Positions 53,055 to 63,827 of a stretch of DNA of 64,000 bases are shown here, in pieces. The DNA is from Sutcliffiella sp. FSL R7-0096. Its GTDB lineage: Bacteria > Bacillota > Bacilli > Bacillales > Bacillaceae_I. Below the pieces are notes generated by a model that did not search any database, was not told the origin of the DNA, and was given only the letters and a program-made list of their open reading frames with translations. The stretch spans positions 2,708,001 through 2,772,000 of the forward strand of contig NZ_CP152003.1 in the NCBI RefSeq assembly GCF_038595065.1, read 5' to 3'. How positions within the stretch are numbered: the stretch's first letter is position 1; the number at the start of each line of letters is the position of its first letter. Made by a program: the position numbers and the translations under genes.

Positions 53055-54332
53055 CTACTCTTGTAAATTTAAATACAGATCCTGCAACTCTATGTTGGTT
53101 GGGTCTAGTTGTATTAGTTTCTCAAAAAGCGGCTTTGCTTCTTCTCGTTTCCCTTCCTCTAATAAAAAGTGCGCATAATCATAAAGGAAGCTGCTGTCAT
53201 CTTTAAAAGAAGTATATGCATGACGGTAATGGTTTAATGCATCAGAATATCTTTCTGTCTTTTGGTAAGCGACAGCCAGGTCCCACTCGTACTGAGGATC
53301 TGTTTCACCAAAGTTGATAAGTTCTTTTAGGCAGTCTATAACATTTTCATAGCGCTCTTCCTGCAAGAAGATTTTCGTTAGTGTTAAAGCTGCTTCTACA
53401 TAACCTGGATCAATGGCAATGGCTTCCCTTAACAATTTTTCGGCTTCATCTACATTCTGTTGCTTCATTGCCACCTTTGCTCCATAAACCTGCAATTCTT
53501 TGTTATATTCATTTACTGCCAAACCTTCTTTTGCAACGCCCAGGCTGTCTTCCAATAATCCTTCATGCTCATATGCTTTTGCAAGATACAGATAAAGAGA
53601 GGAGTATTCATAATCCAATTCTTTTACCTGATTAAGTTTTTCGATACTTGTCTTGAAATATCCTGCCTGAAAAGCGGTAAAACCGTATTGAAATAATACG
53701 TCAATTTTCAACTCTTTTTGCAGAGCCTGGTCGAAATAAGACATTGCCTCTTCAAATTGGCCTGTGGCACTGTAGCATTCCGCCAATCTTTCTTGCAAGG
53801 AGAAGTCTAGTTCATCTGCATGGGGAAGGACTGTTTGATAGAATGGAATGGCTTTTTTATAATCACCTTGGGACAGATATACTTCTCCAAGTGCCAGACT
53901 GATGATCGGTTCATTAGGAGCAATCTTTTTTGCAGCAAGCAATTTCTGCTCACTCACTTCGTATAATCCCTGTGCCTGATAAAGATCTGCCAAAAGAAGC
54001 AGGGACTGTACATAAACATTGTCCTCTTCCGAAATATTTTCAAGCAAGCCCATGGCTTCGTCCTCTTCATCAAGATCGATGTGTACTTCCGCCAAAGAAA
54101 TGATCAGATCCGATTCATTCGGAAATTGGAAGAGAAGGTTCTTGAAAAGTACCTTGGCATCTTCAAGCATTCCCAGTTGCTGATAGATCTGGGCAGTCTG
54201 GAACAGGTCTTCTTCGCCGAGCTTTGTTTCATTTTCTTTTAATAAGGAAAGTCCTTTTTCGATTTCTCCATTATCTATTAATTCTAAAGCTTGATCGATT
54301 ACTGTGTAAGACAAAATACTACTTCCCTTCAT
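53055..54332 (-). CDS. ypiA: TPR-repeat protein YpiA
   Basis: 425 aa composed of tetratricopeptide-like repeats throughout (e.g. [40 protein letters not shown]). The ATG at 54332 has only a weak SD; a TTG six codons in, behind AAGGGAAG, is an alternative. Scaffold-type protein of the aro/trp to qcr region, conserved in B. subtilis. Confidence 0.9.
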   Translation of the reverse strand: MKGSSILSYTVIDQALELIDNGEIEKGLSLLKENETKLGEEDLFQTAQIYQQLGMLEDAKVLFKNLLFQFPNESDLIISLAEVHIDLDEEDEAMGLLENISEEDNVYVQSLLLLADLYQAQGLYEVSEQKLLAAKKIAPNEPIISLALGEVYLSQGDYKKAIPFYQTVLPHADELDFSLQERLAECYSATGQFEEAMSYFDQALQKELKIDVLFQYGFTAFQAGYFKTSIEKLNQVKELDYEYSSLYLYLAKAYEHEGLLEDSLGVAKEGLAVNEYNKELQVYGAKVAMKQQNVDEAEKLLREAIAIDPGYVEAALTLTKIFLQEERYENVIDCLKELINFGETDPQYEWDLAVAYQKTERYSDALNHYRHAYTSFKDDSSFLYDYAHFLLEEGKREEAKPLFEKLIQLDPTNIELQDLYLNLQE

Positions 54333-54383
54333 TTTAAAATCCTAGAGTACCGCCGGAAACAGCATTTCTCTTTTTTAAACTTT

Positions 54384-54572
54384 GGCTCTGTTAAACACCG
54401 CTGTTGATTTCCGCAAACGGCTTCGCTTATCCAGAGGGCGACCTTGAGCCTCCTCAGGCTACGCCCTGCGGGGTCTCAAGATTGTCGCTATCCCCCCCGC
54501 AGGAGTCTTTGCCTATTGCTCCAGTCAACAGCTAGGTTGCTGCAAAAATAAACCGGATGCTTTAACAGAGCC
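54384..54572. mobile_element. 189-bp MITE with GGCTCTGTTAAA ends, inserted at a stop codon
   Basis: 12-bp perfect terminal inverted repeats (GGCTCTGTTAAA / TTTAACAGAGCC) and a perfect 8-bp duplication TAAACTTT (54376-54383 and 54573-54580). The GC-rich core is 54403-54529. Its last base supplies the third position of the TAG stop of the gene at 54572-55483; without it that gene would end TAA. Ends and duplication length resemble MITE family A, but the interior is the shared core. Confidence 0.92.
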
Positions 54573-55483
54573 TAAACTTTATCGTTCAGCAAGAAATGTC
54601 CGGGCATTGTCACCGTACATTCATTACCAAAACCGGGCCGGAATAAAACATCCTCGCCAACTCTGATAATGGTACCTTTATGAACTGTAACTTCTGGAAT
54701 ATGACTATCATAATCCAGATTTTCAATTGTTTCAATAATATGGCCTTCTGGCGACATATAAAGATTATAGTCTAATTCTCCACCCACCCTCAATTCTCCT
54801 TTAGTTGGATAGATACCAATTTTCATGAGGAGGTCCAAATCAAGGGGCTTTCCCGCTTCCGGACAATGGATTGAATGAGACAACCTCTCTTCTTTCATAA
54901 TTATTTTCCACTCCTTTTTCTTCTTCGCTTTCTTGGAGGAAGAAAGGTTCTGCCAACACGGCAGAAAGGTTATCGGGAACTGATAAAGGCTATCCTTGAC
55001 CCAGCCCCATGGAATGGATGAAAGTTCACTATTATCCTCTAATTGCAGAAAAACAGCCGGGATCTTGTTGCGCCTGCATTGTCTAACAAAGGAAGAAGTC
55101 AGTTTTTCTAGAGGAATTCTTACGGAAAAATAATAATCTATCGGGCTGTTCAATAAAGTGGTCCTGGCTTTTCTGAGAGCGGGCAAAAGGTCTTGTTCTC
55201 GTTGGATGGTTACCAAAGAGAGAAGGGTTGTACAGCCTTTTTTCAGATAGTTCTCAGTGATGCATTGCTTGAAGTCTTGAAAGGGCATCTGTTCAAGGTC
55301 ATCTACAATCATGACATGACCGGGTGTCAGCACATAAGGGGAAACATCCATTCTCATGGACCGCGAATTCGTAAAAGGTCCTTCTTTCATATAATGGACT
55401 TTATTGTTTTTCACGAGTATGTTGCTTTTGAGGAGTGAGTTATTGTTCTTGACCATATTTGCTGCTTCCATAATATATTCCAT
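54572..55483 (-). CDS. Amidohydrolase-like protein lacking metal ligands
   Basis: 303 aa, SD AGAGGGGG 6 nt before the ATG. The first part resembles the beta-sandwich and first strand of amidohydrolases (NNKVHYMKEG.. PYVLTPGHVMIVDDLEQ; LKKGCTTLLSLVTI like the GVTT block), yet the HxH metal motif is absent. It lies between ypiA and aroA, where B. subtilis has no gene as far as I recall. The stop codon is shared with a MITE. Function unknown; a binding or regulatory role is possible. Confidence 0.6.
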   Translation of the reverse strand: MEYIMEAANMVKNNNSLLKSNILVKNNKVHYMKEGPFTNSRSMRMDVSPYVLTPGHVMIVDDLEQMPFQDFKQCITENYLKKGCTTLLSLVTIQREQDLLPALRKARTTLLNSPIDYYFSVRIPLEKLTSSFVRQCRRNKIPAVFLQLEDNSELSSIPWGWVKDSLYQFPITFLPCWQNLSSSKKAKKKKEWKIIMKEERLSHSIHCPEAGKPLDLDLLMKIGIYPTKGELRVGGELDYNLYMSPEGHIIETIENLDYDSHIPEVTVHKGTIIRVGEDVLFRPGFGNECTVTMPGHFLLNDKV

Positions 55484-55606
55484 AGCATCCCCCTCTTACT
55501 TTCGTCTTAAGACAAGCTATGCTAGTGAAGGGGGATATATTCTATGTACTTGATGATTGATTGTAAGAAAATATTGGGGGATCGCTAGTTAACCGCTATA
55601 CCCCCT

Positions 55607-55695
55607 GGCGGTACCATTTTCGATTTTGGGCGATATTTCGAATTTACGGGCGATTTTCAAGACTTATGGGGTGATACTTTCAGATTCCAGGCGAA
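55607..55695. repeat. Phased array: five GGCGAT motifs every 20-22 bp
   Basis: GGCGGT/GGCGAT/GGTGAT/GGCGAA motifs begin at 55607, 55629, 55649, 55670 and 55690, usually followed by T-rich sequence. The rest of 55484-55824 holds only a weak hairpin (GGTCC/GGGCC, 55785-55802) that may end aroA. Confidence 0.65.
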
Positions 55696-55824
55696 ACGCG
55701 TTAATCACCCCGCCCAAAACTCTCTTTAAACCCCCACCTTCTAGCTGTTGCGTTCCCCAAGTCAAGGTTAAAGCAAATAAACGAGGCCCAAAAAATGGAC
55801 CCCGCACACTTGCCAAGAGTAACC

Positions 55825-57123
55825 CTATCGTTCCCCTCTTCTCAAACTCTCCATATGCTCAAAGAAGCTTGGGTAGGAAACGTTAATTGCTTTATCATTT
55901 TGAAGAATTGTCTCTCCGTTCGCAATCAAGCTTGCAATGGCTCCCATCATGCCTATCCGGTGGTCTCCGTAACTATCAAGGGTGCCGCCATGCAAGTTTG
56001 TTTTGCCTTTTATAATCATGCCGTCCTCTGTTGCCTCTATATCTGCTCCTAGTTTTTTCAACTCGTTCACGACCGTATCGATACGATTTGTTTCTTTTAC
56101 CTTCAGCTCTTCCGCTTCCTTGATGATTGTTGTTCCTTCCGCTTGCGTCGCCATCAAAGCGATGATTGGCACTTCATCTATTAACCGCGGAATGATGTCG
56201 CCTCCAATTTCCACTCCTTTAAGTTCTGAAGTTTCCACTGTAATATCGGCATATGGTTCCGGTCCATCCTCTACAACATTGGTATAGGAAAGGCTCGCCC
56301 CCATATTCTTCAGCACTTCTAATATACCTGTTCGAGTAGGGTTTAACCCGACTCGTTGCAACGTTACCTTGCTGTGTGGCACAATCGCTCCAGCCACTAG
56401 GAAGAATGCAGCTGAAGAGATGTCGCCAGGAACGACAATGTGAAGGCCGGAAACCAACTCTTGACCGCCAGCTACACTTACCTTGCCGCCTTCCTCTTCT
56501 GTAACTTCCACACCAAATGCCCGTAGCATCCTCTCCGTATGGTCACGTGATTTAAATGGCTCTTTGACGCTTGTAACCCCTTCTGCCTGCAACCCTGCCA
56601 AAAGTATGGCGGATTTCACTTGTGCGCTTGCCACAGGTGACACGTAATCAAGACCGGTTAAACCTCCACCCTGAATTGAGATTGGGGTGAAATTGCCATC
56701 CTGGTTCCCTTGTATCCTTGCTCCCATATCACGCAATGGAACAGTAACCCTCTTCATTGGTCTTTTGGCGATAGACTCGTCCCCTATCAGCACAGAGTGA
56801 AAAGGTAAGCCAGAGAGAATACCCATCATCAACCTGGCTGTTGTTCCTGAATTTCCTACATCCAATATTTCTGATGACTCTCGAAGTCCCTTCAATCCGT
56901 TTCCATATACCGTCACATTGGAACCGTCCTGTTCGATCTTCACGCCAAGTTTGGAGAAACAACTGATTGTACTTAGACAATCATCACCTGGAAGGAAATT
57001 TTCCACTGTTGTTTTGCCTTCAGCCATGGAACCGAACATGACGGAGCGGTGAGATATCGATTTATCTCCTGGAATCTGTATGGTTCCTTTCAACCCACTT
57101 GCAGTACCTGTAAGTTTTTTCAT
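55825..57123 (-). CDS. aroA: 3-phosphoshikimate 1-carboxyvinyltransferase (EPSP synthase)
   Basis: 432 aa, SD TAGGAGAG. Motifs [39 protein letters not shown], and catalytic [11 protein letters not shown]. Called aroE in B. subtilis. Shikimate pathway; last structural gene of the aromatic block here. Confidence 0.96.
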   Translation of the reverse strand: MKKLTGTASGLKGTIQIPGDKSISHRSVMFGSMAEGKTTVENFLPGDDCLSTISCFSKLGVKIEQDGSNVTVYGNGLKGLRESSEILDVGNSGTTARLMMGILSGLPFHSVLIGDESIAKRPMKRVTVPLRDMGARIQGNQDGNFTPISIQGGGLTGLDYVSPVASAQVKSAILLAGLQAEGVTSVKEPFKSRDHTERMLRAFGVEVTEEEGGKVSVAGGQELVSGLHIVVPGDISSAAFFLVAGAIVPHSKVTLQRVGLNPTRTGILEVLKNMGASLSYTNVVEDGPEPYADITVETSELKGVEIGGDIIPRLIDEVPIIALMATQAEGTTIIKEAEELKVKETNRIDTVVNELKKLGADIEATEDGMIIKGKTNLHGGTLDSYGDHRIGMMGAIASLIANGETILQNDKAINVSYPSFFEHMESLRRGER

Positions 57124-57138
57124 TACACTCTCTCCTAA

Positions 57139-58251
57139 CTAAACAATATATGTTTCGTACATGGTGTATTGTCGCAAGCATGTTTCTGCAGAATGTCGGT
57201 CGTCCTCTGATTGGAAACTGAGTCTCAACACCCCATAGATTTCTTCTCTTGTTTCCATGATACGAATATTGGTAATGCTTATTTTTTCTTTTGCAAGAAT
57301 GCCAGTTATTTCAGAAATGATACCAGGGTAGTCAGGAACATCTACGTATAAATCGTAAAACGATGGTATGGCTCCCTTTGCCTTTACCGGCAATCCGTCT
57401 CTAAACTCCTTCGCCTTGCTGAAATATTCTAGCAAGAAGGCCTCATTATTTTGTGCTAAGCTGTCTTTTACGATTTCCATTTGCTCCATCCACTGATCTA
57501 AAAGTGATAAAATGGTTTCTTTATTATGTATCAAGATATCTTTCCACATAGTCGGGTTGCTCGAGGCGATCCTTGTGATGTCCCTAAAGCCCCCAGCTGC
57601 TAGTCTTGAGACAAACGGATTGGTAGATTGCATGTCCTCTGCCTGGTGAACAAGACCAGCCGCCACGACATGGGGGAAATGACTGATGACTCCCGCCACC
57701 AAGTCGTGTTCTGCAGCAGACATGGTGATAAAATTAGCCTTCGTTCCAGCAAGCCACATTTTTGTTAAGGCTATCTCCTTTTGTTTGGCTTCCTCCTTAA
57801 ATGGAGTAAGCACATAAAAAGCATTTTCAAAAAGATGGCTTTTGGCAGCAATCACTCCGCTTTTATGGGATCCCGCCATTGGATGTCCCCCGATGAATGT
57901 AACATTATCTTGGGGGAAAAGGGTAGACGCTAAAGTTGTAATACTATTTTTCGTGCTTCCTACATCGGTAATCACAACCTGTGGTTTCGTGAAAGTAATC
58001 TTGCTTAAATGTTTTAGCACTTCGTTTGCTTGCATGACAGGTACAGAAATGACGATAAAATCCGCATCTTTCGCTTCCGTATCATAATCTTCACAAAACT
58101 CATCAATGACTTTCAACGATTTCGCCAATTTTGCTTGCTGTAGATTAATATCGTATCCAATCATATCTGCATTAGGATGTTCTTTTTTTATGGCAAGGGC
58201 AATGGACCCGCCGATAAGCCCAAGGCCAATCACCAACACTTTCCCTTTCAT
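57139..58251 (-). CDS. tyrA: Prephenate dehydrogenase
   Basis: 370 aa. NAD-binding GLGLIGGSIALAI, catalytic GGHPMAGSHKSG and the helical dimer domain, followed by a C-terminal ACT domain (~300-370, VDVPDYPGIISEITGIL) for tyrosine feedback. SD AAGGGAC close to the ATG. 15 nt before aroA. Confidence 0.95.
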   Translation of the reverse strand: MKGKVLVIGLGLIGGSIALAIKKEHPNADMIGYDINLQQAKLAKSLKVIDEFCEDYDTEAKDADFIVISVPVMQANEVLKHLSKITFTKPQVVITDVGSTKNSITTLASTLFPQDNVTFIGGHPMAGSHKSGVIAAKSHLFENAFYVLTPFKEEAKQKEIALTKMWLAGTKANFITMSAAEHDLVAGVISHFPHVVAAGLVHQAEDMQSTNPFVSRLAAGGFRDITRIASSNPTMWKDILIHNKETILSLLDQWMEQMEIVKDSLAQNNEAFLLEYFSKAKEFRDGLPVKAKGAIPSFYDLYVDVPDYPGIISEITGILAKEKISITNIRIMETREEIYGVLRLSFQSEDDRHSAETCLRQYTMYETYIV

Positions 58252-58308
58252 GTCCCTTCACCGCCTGATGTCTATATATATGTAAATAGAGAGGATATCT
58301 CCTCTCTA

Positions 58309-59403
58309 TTAGATAGCTTGCTTCATTTTATATTCTTTCAAATAAGAGATGATTTCTGCATTCTGTTCTTGAGTTCCTACTGTAATACGTAAGCAAGTCG
58401 GGAATCCCAAAGCTTTTCCTGATCTCACAATATATCCTTTTTTCATTAAGTAATGAAATAATACATCTGAGTCTGTTTGGAAATCAATCAGAATGAAATT
58501 CCCCTCAGAAGGATAGTAGGCTAGCTTCATTTCTTCGCAAAAAGAATAATACTGCTCTAACCCTTCTTTATTTTTGGATACACATTCTTTGATAAAAGAT
58601 TGATCTCCTACCGCAGCCTTGGCGGCCACTTGCGCAAGGGAGTTTGTATTAAAAGGTTCCCTTGCAGGTTCAATCAGACGAATAAGCTTCTCATTCGCTA
58701 TTCCATAACCGATCCGGAAACTTGCAAGGCCGTAAGCTTTCGAGAAAGTACGTGTAATCAGAAGGTTTGGATAATCCTTTAGCCACTTCACTGTTTCAGG
58801 GTAATCCGCTGCTGTCACATATTCCTTGTATGCTTCATCTACCACTACTAATGTGCGGCTAGGTACTTTTTTTATAAAAGATAGAAGAAGTTCTTCATTG
58901 ATATAAGTCCCTGTTGGGTTATTTGGACTGCATAACCAAACGATAGCTGTGTTTTCATCAATAGCGTTCAGCATTTCATCCAGCTGGTGGTAACCATCTT
59001 TCAATGGAACTTCTCTAACGTCAGCGCCTTCTATAATGGCGTTGTGCTTGTATTGTGGGAAAGAAGGCGTTGGCATGACCGTGTTCTTACCCGGTTTTAA
59101 TAGTGCTCTGGAAAGAATTTGAATAACCTCATCGGAACCATTACCGAAAATAAGCTCTTTTTCTCCTACTCCTGTTTGAGCTGCAAGCACTTCTCGCAGA
59201 TCTCTTGCGTAACCATCCGGGTAGGTGGCCGACTTGCTAAGCTCTGCCAACAATGCCTGATTGACGGACGGCGAGCAGCCATAAGGGTTTTCATTGGAAG
59301 CCAGTTTCACTATTTTCTCCAAACCCAATTCCCTCTTGACTTCTTCCATCGTTTTTCCAGGTTGATACGGGGTTAAATTAAGCAGTTGTTCTTTTACATC
59401 CAT
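58309..59403 (-). CDS. hisC: Histidinol-phosphate aminotransferase
   Basis: 364 aa from ATG 59401-59403; a TTG three codons upstream is closer to the SD AAAGGTG and is the alternative. PLP-binding Lys in [28 protein letters not shown] substrate site. In Bacillus it also transaminates prephenate-derived tyrosine and phenylalanine precursors, explaining its place in the trp block. Confidence 0.95.
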   Translation of the reverse strand: MDVKEQLLNLTPYQPGKTMEEVKRELGLEKIVKLASNENPYGCSPSVNQALLAELSKSATYPDGYARDLREVLAAQTGVGEKELIFGNGSDEVIQILSRALLKPGKNTVMPTPSFPQYKHNAIIEGADVREVPLKDGYHQLDEMLNAIDENTAIVWLCSPNNPTGTYINEELLLSFIKKVPSRTLVVVDEAYKEYVTAADYPETVKWLKDYPNLLITRTFSKAYGLASFRIGYGIANEKLIRLIEPAREPFNTNSLAQVAAKAAVGDQSFIKECVSKNKEGLEQYYSFCEEMKLAYYPSEGNFILIDFQTDSDVLFHYLMKKGYIVRSGKALGFPTCLRITVGTQEQNAEIISYLKEYKMKQAI

Positions 59404-59412
59404 CTTCAACAT

Positions 59413-60219
59413 TCACCTTTCTGCTAAAAGTGGAGAAATAAGCTCCTCTATTAGTTGCTTTAATTCCTGCAACGTCTTTTCTTCATCAACTTTAAATTGT
59501 TTTTCTTTTTCTTCGATCATTTTTATGAGCGCACTTCCTACCACAAAGCCGTCACAATATGGCTTTAAGGTTTGTATGTGTTCACTCTCTGAAATTCCGA
59601 ATCCTACCGCAGTCGGGACGTTGCTTTTCTTTTTAACCTCTTCAAGAAAAGCATATAACTCTTCGGAAAATTCCTTTCGCACTCCCGTCACTCCAAGTGA
59701 AGAGATACAGTAAAGGAATCCTTGAGCATTTTCTGTGATCCTGTTCATTCTTTCTTTGGAAGTCGGAGCGACAAGCGAGATATACGTTATAGCATGTTCG
59801 CTACATTTCTCGCGTATGCGTCCACTCTCTTCAAAAGGTAGATCAGGAATAAGGAGCCCATCGACCTGATTTTGTTCCGCTAAAGCGAAAAAGGATTCTT
59901 CCCCTAATTGTAACACAGGATTATAATACGTAAAGAGGATGATCGGAATTTTCAGTCCTCTTCGCCTCATTTCACCAGCTAGCTTCATGGTGCTTGTAAT
60001 CGTCGTTTTATGAGCCAACGCCCGATTGGAAGCACGCTGGATGACAGGTCCGTCTGCCAACGGGTCGGAGTATGGAACCCCAAGCTCCAGTACAGATGCG
60101 CCTACTTCCTCCAAAAGTAGTGCAAGCTTTATTGTGAGTTCCGGGGTAGGATCTCCGGACATGATAAATGGAATAAACAGCTTTTCATGTTTGGGTATTC
60201 GCTCAAGATAGGGAGTCAT
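59413..60219 (-). CDS. trpA: Tryptophan synthase alpha subunit
   Basis: 268 aa. Catalytic Glu45 in [15 protein letters not shown] with Asp56, and phosphate-binding [12 protein letters not shown] overlap with the trpB stop couples the two. Confidence 0.96.
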   Translation of the reverse strand: MTPYLERIPKHEKLFIPFIMSGDPTPELTIKLALLLEEVGASVLELGVPYSDPLADGPVIQRASNRALAHKTTITSTMKLAGEMRRRGLKIPIILFTYYNPVLQLGEESFFALAEQNQVDGLLIPDLPFEESGRIREKCSEHAITYISLVAPTSKERMNRITENAQGFLYCISSLGVTGVRKEFSEELYAFLEEVKKKSNVPTAVGFGISESEHIQTLKPYCDGFVVGSALIKMIEEKEKQFKVDEEKTLQELKQLIEELISPLLAER

Positions 60220-61415
60220 TCCACTGTTCCCTCCATTCGATTCATTAATGTATGAACATCCTTATCACCACGTCCTGATAAACAAACGAGAATCGTTTTA
60301 TCACGTGGCAATTTTTCCGCTTCTTTATAAGCCGTCGCCAGGGCATGAGCAGACTCGATTGCCGGTATGATTCCCTCTTCTTTTGCTAGAATGTGTAGGG
60401 CCTCTAGAGCTTCCTCGTCTGCTACACTTTGGTATTGCACTCTATTACTGTCCTTAAGGTATGCATGCTCTGGTCCGATTCCTGGATAGTCAAGGCCTGC
60501 AGAAATGGAATAAGGCTCAATGATTTGACCGTGTTCATCTTGAATCAGGTAAGTCAACGACCCATGAATAACTCCCTTCGTCCCTTTTGTTAATGTCGCT
60601 GCATGAAGGGGGGTGTCAATGCCTTTACCGGCCGCCTCCACTCCAATAAGTTCAACATCGTCGTCCACGAATGGAGCAAACATTCCAATTGCATTGGAAC
60701 CTCCGCCTACACAAGCTACAATTTTATCAGGCAACCCGCCTTCTCTTGTCTGGAACTGCCGTTTGGATTCTTCTCCAATCACACGTTGAAACTCACGCAC
60801 CATATATGGGTATGGATGCGGACCAACAACGGAACCAATCATATAGAAATGATCTTCACAATGTTGGACCCAATAACGAATCGCTTCATTTGTCGCATCT
60901 TTTAACGTTTTATTGCCGCTGGTTGCAGGGATGACCTCTGCTCCTAATAGCTTCATCCGAAACACGTTCAAAGCCTGCCGTTCAATATCTTCCTCGCCCA
61001 TGAACACCTTGCACTCCAGTCCGAACTTGGCAGCAACAGTTGCAGCAGCTACACCATGTTGTCCAGCCCCAGTTTCCGCGATAATTTTCTTTTTACCCAA
61101 GCGTTTTGCAAGCAAGGCTTGGCCGATTGCATTATTAATTTTATGGGCACCCGTATGATTCAGATCTTCTCTCTTCAGGTAAATTTTCGCTCCGCCAATT
61201 CGACTAGAAAGTTTCTCAGCAAACGTTAAAGCGGTGGGTCTGCCTGAATACTCTTTTAAATAATAATGATAGTCTTCTAGAAAAGTTGGATCTTTTAGGG
61301 CCTCTTGCAAGCCTTGTTCTAATTCTTCTAATGGTAGCATCAACGTTTCAGGTACATATTTTCCCCCGAACTCCCCAAATCTACCGAAGCTATCTGGCGT
61401 TTGTACGTTTGTCAT
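60216..61415 (-). CDS. trpB: Tryptophan synthase beta subunit
   Basis: 399 aa. PLP Lys92 in [14 protein letters not shown], phosphate loop [10 protein letters not shown] and [21 protein letters not shown] within trpF, 26-nt overlap. Confidence 0.97.
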   Translation of the reverse strand: MTNVQTPDSFGRFGEFGGKYVPETLMLPLEELEQGLQEALKDPTFLEDYHYYLKEYSGRPTALTFAEKLSSRIGGAKIYLKREDLNHTGAHKINNAIGQALLAKRLGKKKIIAETGAGQHGVAAATVAAKFGLECKVFMGEEDIERQALNVFRMKLLGAEVIPATSGNKTLKDATNEAIRYWVQHCEDHFYMIGSVVGPHPYPYMVREFQRVIGEESKRQFQTREGGLPDKIVACVGGGSNAIGMFAPFVDDDVELIGVEAAGKGIDTPLHAATLTKGTKGVIHGSLTYLIQDEHGQIIEPYSISAGLDYPGIGPEHAYLKDSNRVQYQSVADEEALEALHILAKEEGIIPAIESAHALATAYKEAEKLPRDKTILVCLSGRGDKDVHTLMNRMEGTVE

Positions 61416-62055
61416 GTTCCCTCACCATACTTTCTATCAGATTCATTTTTTCCTTACTTTTAACACGATCCACTTCCATCCCACTTGATAGATCGATTCC
61501 TTCTGGGTCATAAGGTAATAATTCTGGGAGTGTCTCTACATTTATTCCGCCAGCAATTAAATATGGAATATTATACTGGGTGGAAAGCTTGTCATAGAGC
61601 GGTATATGGGCCCAGTTAAAGCTTGTTCCCGTTCCACCGTACTGAGTGCCATTCTTTTTATCAATGACAAATCCGTCTATCAAGCCCAGGAATGATTCTA
61701 ATTTCTCGACGCTCGTTTCATCTTCGTGGTGAATCACTTTCCAAATCTCCACGTCACACGCTGCCTTTAACTCTTTTAAAAAATTCAGGTCTTCATCCCC
61801 ATGGCACTGAATGACATCAAGCGGAACTGTACGGACAGCTTGTAGAATTTCCTCTTTGCTTTGATTGACAAAAATCCCTACAAGCAACTTGTTCTGAGGC
61901 GGCAAATCGGCTACCCATTTTGCCACTTTTTCGGCTTTCACTTGACGCTTACTCTCGGCAAAAACGAACCCTAGATAATCTGCGCCAGTCTGTAAGGAAG
62001 CCTTATAATCTTCCAAACTTTTGTTTCCGCAAAACTTTATCTTCATTTTAGACAT
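61390..62055 (-). CDS. trpF: Phosphoribosylanthranilate isomerase
   Basis: 221 aa from ATG 62053-62055 (SD GGAG inside trpC); a second ATG three codons on is possible. [14 protein letters not shown] carries the catalytic Cys, and [18 protein letters not shown] the phosphate site. Confidence 0.94.
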   Translation of the reverse strand: MSKMKIKFCGNKSLEDYKASLQTGADYLGFVFAESKRQVKAEKVAKWVADLPPQNKLLVGIFVNQSKEEILQAVRTVPLDVIQCHGDEDLNFLKELKAACDVEIWKVIHHEDETSVEKLESFLGLIDGFVIDKKNGTQYGGTGTSFNWAHIPLYDKLSTQYNIPYLIAGGINVETLPELLPYDPEGIDLSSGMEVDRVKSKEKMNLIESMVREHDKRTNAR

Positions 62056-62812
62056 GTTCAAGTTCTCCAAAGAGTCTTCTTACCCCTGTACCAGGTGTTC
62101 GATCTTTCATGAACGCTTCCCCTACCAGTACGGCTTTTGCCCCAAATTCTTTTACTTGGCGAAGGTCCTCTGCTTTCAGGATGCCGCTTTCGCTAACGAG
62201 CAAGGAAGAGCTTGGAATATGTGCGGCAAGTTCCTTAGTAGTTTGGATATCCGTTTCAAAGGTTGCGAGGTTTCTATTATTGACTCCAATGATTTTTGGA
62301 GAGATTGTTTGGAGGAGTTGCGTGAGCCTCTCCAAGCTATGCACCTCCACCAGTACATCCAACCCTAGGTCTGTTGCTTGTTTATATAACTCCGCTAATT
62401 TTTTATCAGACAGGATCTCAGCAATCAATAAAATCGCATCCGCTCCAATACACGCACTTTCCTCGACTTGAATCGGATCAATGATAAAGTCTTTTCTAAG
62501 AACAGGCAGACTTGTAGTTTCCTTTACCATCATCAAATCATGCTTTGACCCCTTAAAATAAGTCTGATCTGTGAGTACGGAAATTGCATCCACACCAACT
62601 TTTTCATATTCCGCTCCAATGTCTATTGGTGCAAAGCTTTCTTTTAAGATCCCTTTGGAAGGGGAGGCCTTCTTCATTTCAGCAATCACACCTAGTTCTC
62701 GCTTCGGATTTGCCAGTGCATCGTAAAACGAAAAACGCTCTACCTTTTTCTGTGTAGGTAATGTTAAGTTTTTCACTTCTATCTTTTTCGTTTCCACAAT
62801 TTTAGTTAACAT
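62048..62812 (-). CDS. trpC: Indole-3-glycerol phosphate synthase
   Basis: 254 aa. KKASPSKGILKESF and LTDQTYFKGS, with LRKDFIIDPIQV and IIGVNNRNLATF, the standard catalytic blocks. Overlaps trpD by 11 nt. Confidence 0.96.
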   Translation of the reverse strand: MLTKIVETKKIEVKNLTLPTQKKVERFSFYDALANPKRELGVIAEMKKASPSKGILKESFAPIDIGAEYEKVGVDAISVLTDQTYFKGSKHDLMMVKETTSLPVLRKDFIIDPIQVEESACIGADAILLIAEILSDKKLAELYKQATDLGLDVLVEVHSLERLTQLLQTISPKIIGVNNRNLATFETDIQTTKELAAHIPSSSLLVSESGILKAEDLRQVKEFGAKAVLVGEAFMKDRTPGTGVRRLFGELEHV

Positions 62813-63827
62813 GCTCGTTCACCCCTGCGTTCTTTAGTTGCTGTAGTAGTTCGTATGGTTTATTTGCCTCGATCAGTTGAACGCCAAGTTCGACACCCTT
62901 ATGGATGGTTTCGGTAATTCCTGATACATAGAGAGCGGCCCCAGCATTTAAACAAACAATGTCTCGTGCACTTTCGTTGCTTTTATTTTGAAAAATCTGT
63001 TTGATAAGATGAGAACTCTGTAAGCTGTTGGATACTTGTATGTCTTCCAGTCTGCCTCGTTTGAACCCAAAGTCCTCTGGCGCTATGGAATAAGAAGAAA
63101 TTTCCCCATTTTTCACTTCCACCACATGCGTGCTTGCAGTGATGGTGATTTCATCTAATCCGTCCTCTCCGGCTACAATCAAAACATGTTCCGAACCGAG
63201 TCTATTTAATACTTCCGCCATTTTATAAGCATAATCCGCTGAAAACACCCCGATCACCTGCTTTTTACATCGAACAGGATTGGCGAGTGGTCCCAGAAGG
63301 TTGAAAATCGTCCTAAATCCAATCTCTTTTCTCGGAGCCACAGCATGCTTCATTGCCTCATGATAGATAGGAGCAAAAAGAAAGCTCATTCCATTGTCTT
63401 GAAGGTTTGCTGTTGCTTCTTCTAAAGTTTGCTGTACAGGTATTTGTAATTGCTCTAACACATCTGCACTACCACTGGAGGAGGAAACTGCCCGATTACC
63501 ATGTTTGGCCACTATTGCCCCGCCACTTGCCGCCACGATTGCAGAAGCGGTAGAAATATTGAACGTCGATGCTCCATCCCCACCGGTTCCGCATGTATCT
63601 ATTAAATAAGGGTGCTCATAAGCTATCGGCTTCATATGTCCTCGCATCGCTTTCGTGAAACCCAACATTTCCTCTGGCGTTTCGCCTCGGAATCTAAGAA
63701 TAGAAATAAAACTTGCAATCTGACTGGATGTCACTTCCCCTTTCATCATCAAATCCATCGCACTTTCTGCTTCATCCGTTGTAAGGTTTGCGCCATCTAT
63801 TAGTTTTGTTAAATAGGCTTTAAACAT
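62802..63827 (-). CDS. trpD: Anthranilate phosphoribosyltransferase
   Basis: 341 aa from ATG 63825-63827 (SD AGGGGGGG), close to the usual length; the frame runs 10 codons further into trpE. Motifs DTCGTGGDGASTFNIST, KHGNRAVSSSSGSADVLE and LLGPLANP are intact. Overlaps the trpE stop. Confidence 0.96.
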   Translation of the reverse strand: MFKAYLTKLIDGANLTTDEAESAMDLMMKGEVTSSQIASFISILRFRGETPEEMLGFTKAMRGHMKPIAYEHPYLIDTCGTGGDGASTFNISTASAIVAASGGAIVAKHGNRAVSSSSGSADVLEQLQIPVQQTLEEATANLQDNGMSFLFAPIYHEAMKHAVAPRKEIGFRTIFNLLGPLANPVRCKKQVIGVFSADYAYKMAEVLNRLGSEHVLIVAGEDGLDEITITASTHVVEVKNGEISSYSIAPEDFGFKRGRLEDIQVSNSLQSSHLIKQIFQNKSNESARDIVCLNAGAALYVSGITETIHKGVELGVQLIEANKPYELLQQLKNAGVNEHVN

